DNA from: Corynebacterium sp.
GTDB lineage: Bacteria > Actinomycetota > Actinomycetes > Mycobacteriales > Mycobacteriaceae
Assembly: GCF_030532965.1 (NCBI RefSeq)
Contig: NZ_JAUNKC010000003.1
Span: 62,001-126,000, forward strand
Direction: 5' to 3'
DNA: 64,000 nucleotides
Shown here piece after piece: positions 63,070-64,000 of the stretch (position 1 is the first letter of the stretch; each line of letters starts with the position of its first letter). The notes under the pieces were generated by a model. That model saw nothing but the letters and a program-made list of their open reading frames with translations. It was not told the DNA's origin and made no database searches. The position numbers were made by a program, and so were the translations under genes.

Positions 63070-64000
63070 TGCCAATCCTCACACCGCGCGAAGTCCCGCT
63101 TGGCGGACTACGATCTCTCAACGTCCGGCGCACCTTGCCGCACCGCGATCGCACCTCGGTGGGGCCATGGGTATTTGTCGACCATTTCGGCCCGATGACG
63201 CAATCGATGGACGTAGCCCCGCACCCACACTGCGGACTGTCCACAGTGAGCTGGCTGTTTAGCGGAGAAATCAGGCACAACGATTCCGCGGGCTTCCACG
63301 AAACCATTCGCCCCGGCGAGCTCGTCATGATGACAGCCGGAAATGGCATCGTCCATTCCGAGGAATCGCAGCCCGGCGATCTGCACGGGGCGCAGTTATG
63401 GTTAACGCATCCGGTGGCCGAACGCGAAACGATAAACCCCCAGCCACGGTTGCAGCGCTATACGCCCAAGGCGGAGCACAGTGGCGAGGCAACGATAAAG
63501 GTGTTCCTGGGCGAAATCGCAGGTTTTAGCCCATCCCCCGTGGTAGCGCCATTGGATGCGATCGGGGCGGAGATAAGCATTCCGGCCGGTGGCCTTATCC
63601 GTTTGCCGCTGCGTGATGACTGCGAATACGCGGTTTTAGCCAACGAGACGGATTTCAGCATCAATGGCGAATCCCTCTCAAATGGCAGCTTATGGTTCTG
63701 CGATGCGGTACCAGTCGGTGATTCCTCGGCAACCGGCGGTCGAGAATTGCGAATCGCCGCGGATTCCGGCCCAGCCCATCTTCTTCTCCTCGGCGGTATG
63801 CCGCTGGGTGAAGAGATCGTGATGTTGTGGAATTTCATCGGTCGGGACCATGCGGACGTCCTTGCCATGCGAAACGATTGGGAAGACCCGCAGCGTCGGG
63901 AACAACGCTTCGGCACAGTGAGCGGCTACGGCGGCACCACGACGCGCATTCCAGCACCTCCGCCGCCGATGACCCGACTGCGACCACGCAAGAACGCCCC
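63069..64000 (+). CDS. Pirin-family protein, right end cut
   Basis: A cupin-fold pirin homologue, at least 310 residues and still open at the window edge. It has VGPWVFVDHFGP, the metal-binding HPHCGLSTVSWLFSGEIRHNDS, and MTAGNGIVHSEES. The second cupin half follows with IFLG-like and GGMPLGEEIVMLWNFIGRD. Pirins bind iron; some oxidise flavonoids and others are redox sensors. The role here is unknown. Its start overlaps the DUF3151 stop, so the genes are probably cotranscribed. Confidence 0.85.
   Translation, partial: MPILTPREVPLGGLRSLNVRRTLPHRDRTSVGPWVFVDHFGPMTQSMDVAPHPHCGLSTVSWLFSGEIRHNDSAGFHETIRPGELVMMTAGNGIVHSEESQPGDLHGAQLWLTHPVAERETINPQPRLQRYTPKAEHSGEATIKVFLGEIAGFSPSPVVAPLDAIGAEISIPAGGLIRLPLRDDCEYAVLANETDFSINGESLSNGSLWFCDAVPVGDSSATGGRELRIAADSGPAHLLLLGGMPLGEEIVMLWNFIGRDHADVLAMRNDWEDPQRREQRFGTVSGYGGTTTRIPAPPPPMTRLRPRKNA

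Noticed and set aside
1..64000. CRISPR array, insertion sequence, prophage or rRNA
   Set aside because: No regularly spaced repeats, transposase, integrase, phage structural gene or rRNA sequence is visible.

Overview
The window looks like chromosomal DNA of a Corynebacterium. The left third carries a gene order typical of corynebacteria and mycobacteria: secA, hpf, comF, lpqB-mtrB-mtrA, tmk, sahH, then manA, a TobH-like gene, manB, a DUF3499 gene, whiB2, a mannose-1-phosphate guanylyltransferase, wbbL and an LCP ligase. Two acyl-CoA carboxylase beta subunits with a small epsilon subunit, next to birA, are also characteristic of mycolic-acid bacteria. No species is named, because nothing in the sequence fixes it.

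Layout. 0-9 kb: protein export, ribosome hibernation, the MtrAB-LpqB signalling operon, thymidylate kinase and S-adenosylhomocysteine hydrolase. 9-18.8 kb: cell-envelope sugar metabolism (mannose/GDP-mannose, rhamnosyl transfer) with a WhiB regulator. 18.9-25 kb: an LCP arabinogalactan-type ligase and a trehalose-type ABC importer (ATPase, lipoprotein, two permeases). 25-29 kb: accessory genes, namely a low-GC pentapeptide-repeat protein, an ASCH-domain protein of unknown function, an odd tRNA-like RNA and small membrane or lipoproteins. 29-43.7 kb: a [NiFe]-hydrogenase island. It has a Tat-exported small subunit, a large subunit, a cytochrome b with an unexpected N-terminal domain, a maturation protease, hypA (two), hypB, hypC (two), hypD, hypE, hypF and a second, lone large-subunit-like protein. 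43.7-52.2 kb: ydcF-like, purE, purK, a PH-domain membrane protein, birA, two accD genes and accE. 53-59 kb: ribose-type rbsR-A-C-B-K operon. 59-64 kb: an NCS1 permease divergent from a PuuE-type deacetylase, maf, a DUF3151 gene and a pirin gene that runs off the edge.

How it works together. MtrAB-LpqB, ManA/ManB/GDP-mannose, WbbL, LCP and the AccD/AccE set all serve the envelope. The hydrogenase island would let the cell oxidise H2 at the membrane and pass electrons through cytochrome b to quinone. The rbs and trehalose-type importers and the permease/deacetylase pair are nutrient-uptake modules.

The most striking signal is not a gene. A 10-base motif GTCGANAAGC, extending to GGCGTCGANAAGC, occurs 34 times exactly in 64 kb, on both strands and in genes and spacers alike, where about 0.5 would be expected by chance. 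The second is the tRNA-like RNA at 27.7 kb, which has a 14-base perfect palindrome inside its D-loop and an oversized anticodon loop. Both need genome-scale comparison that cannot be run here.
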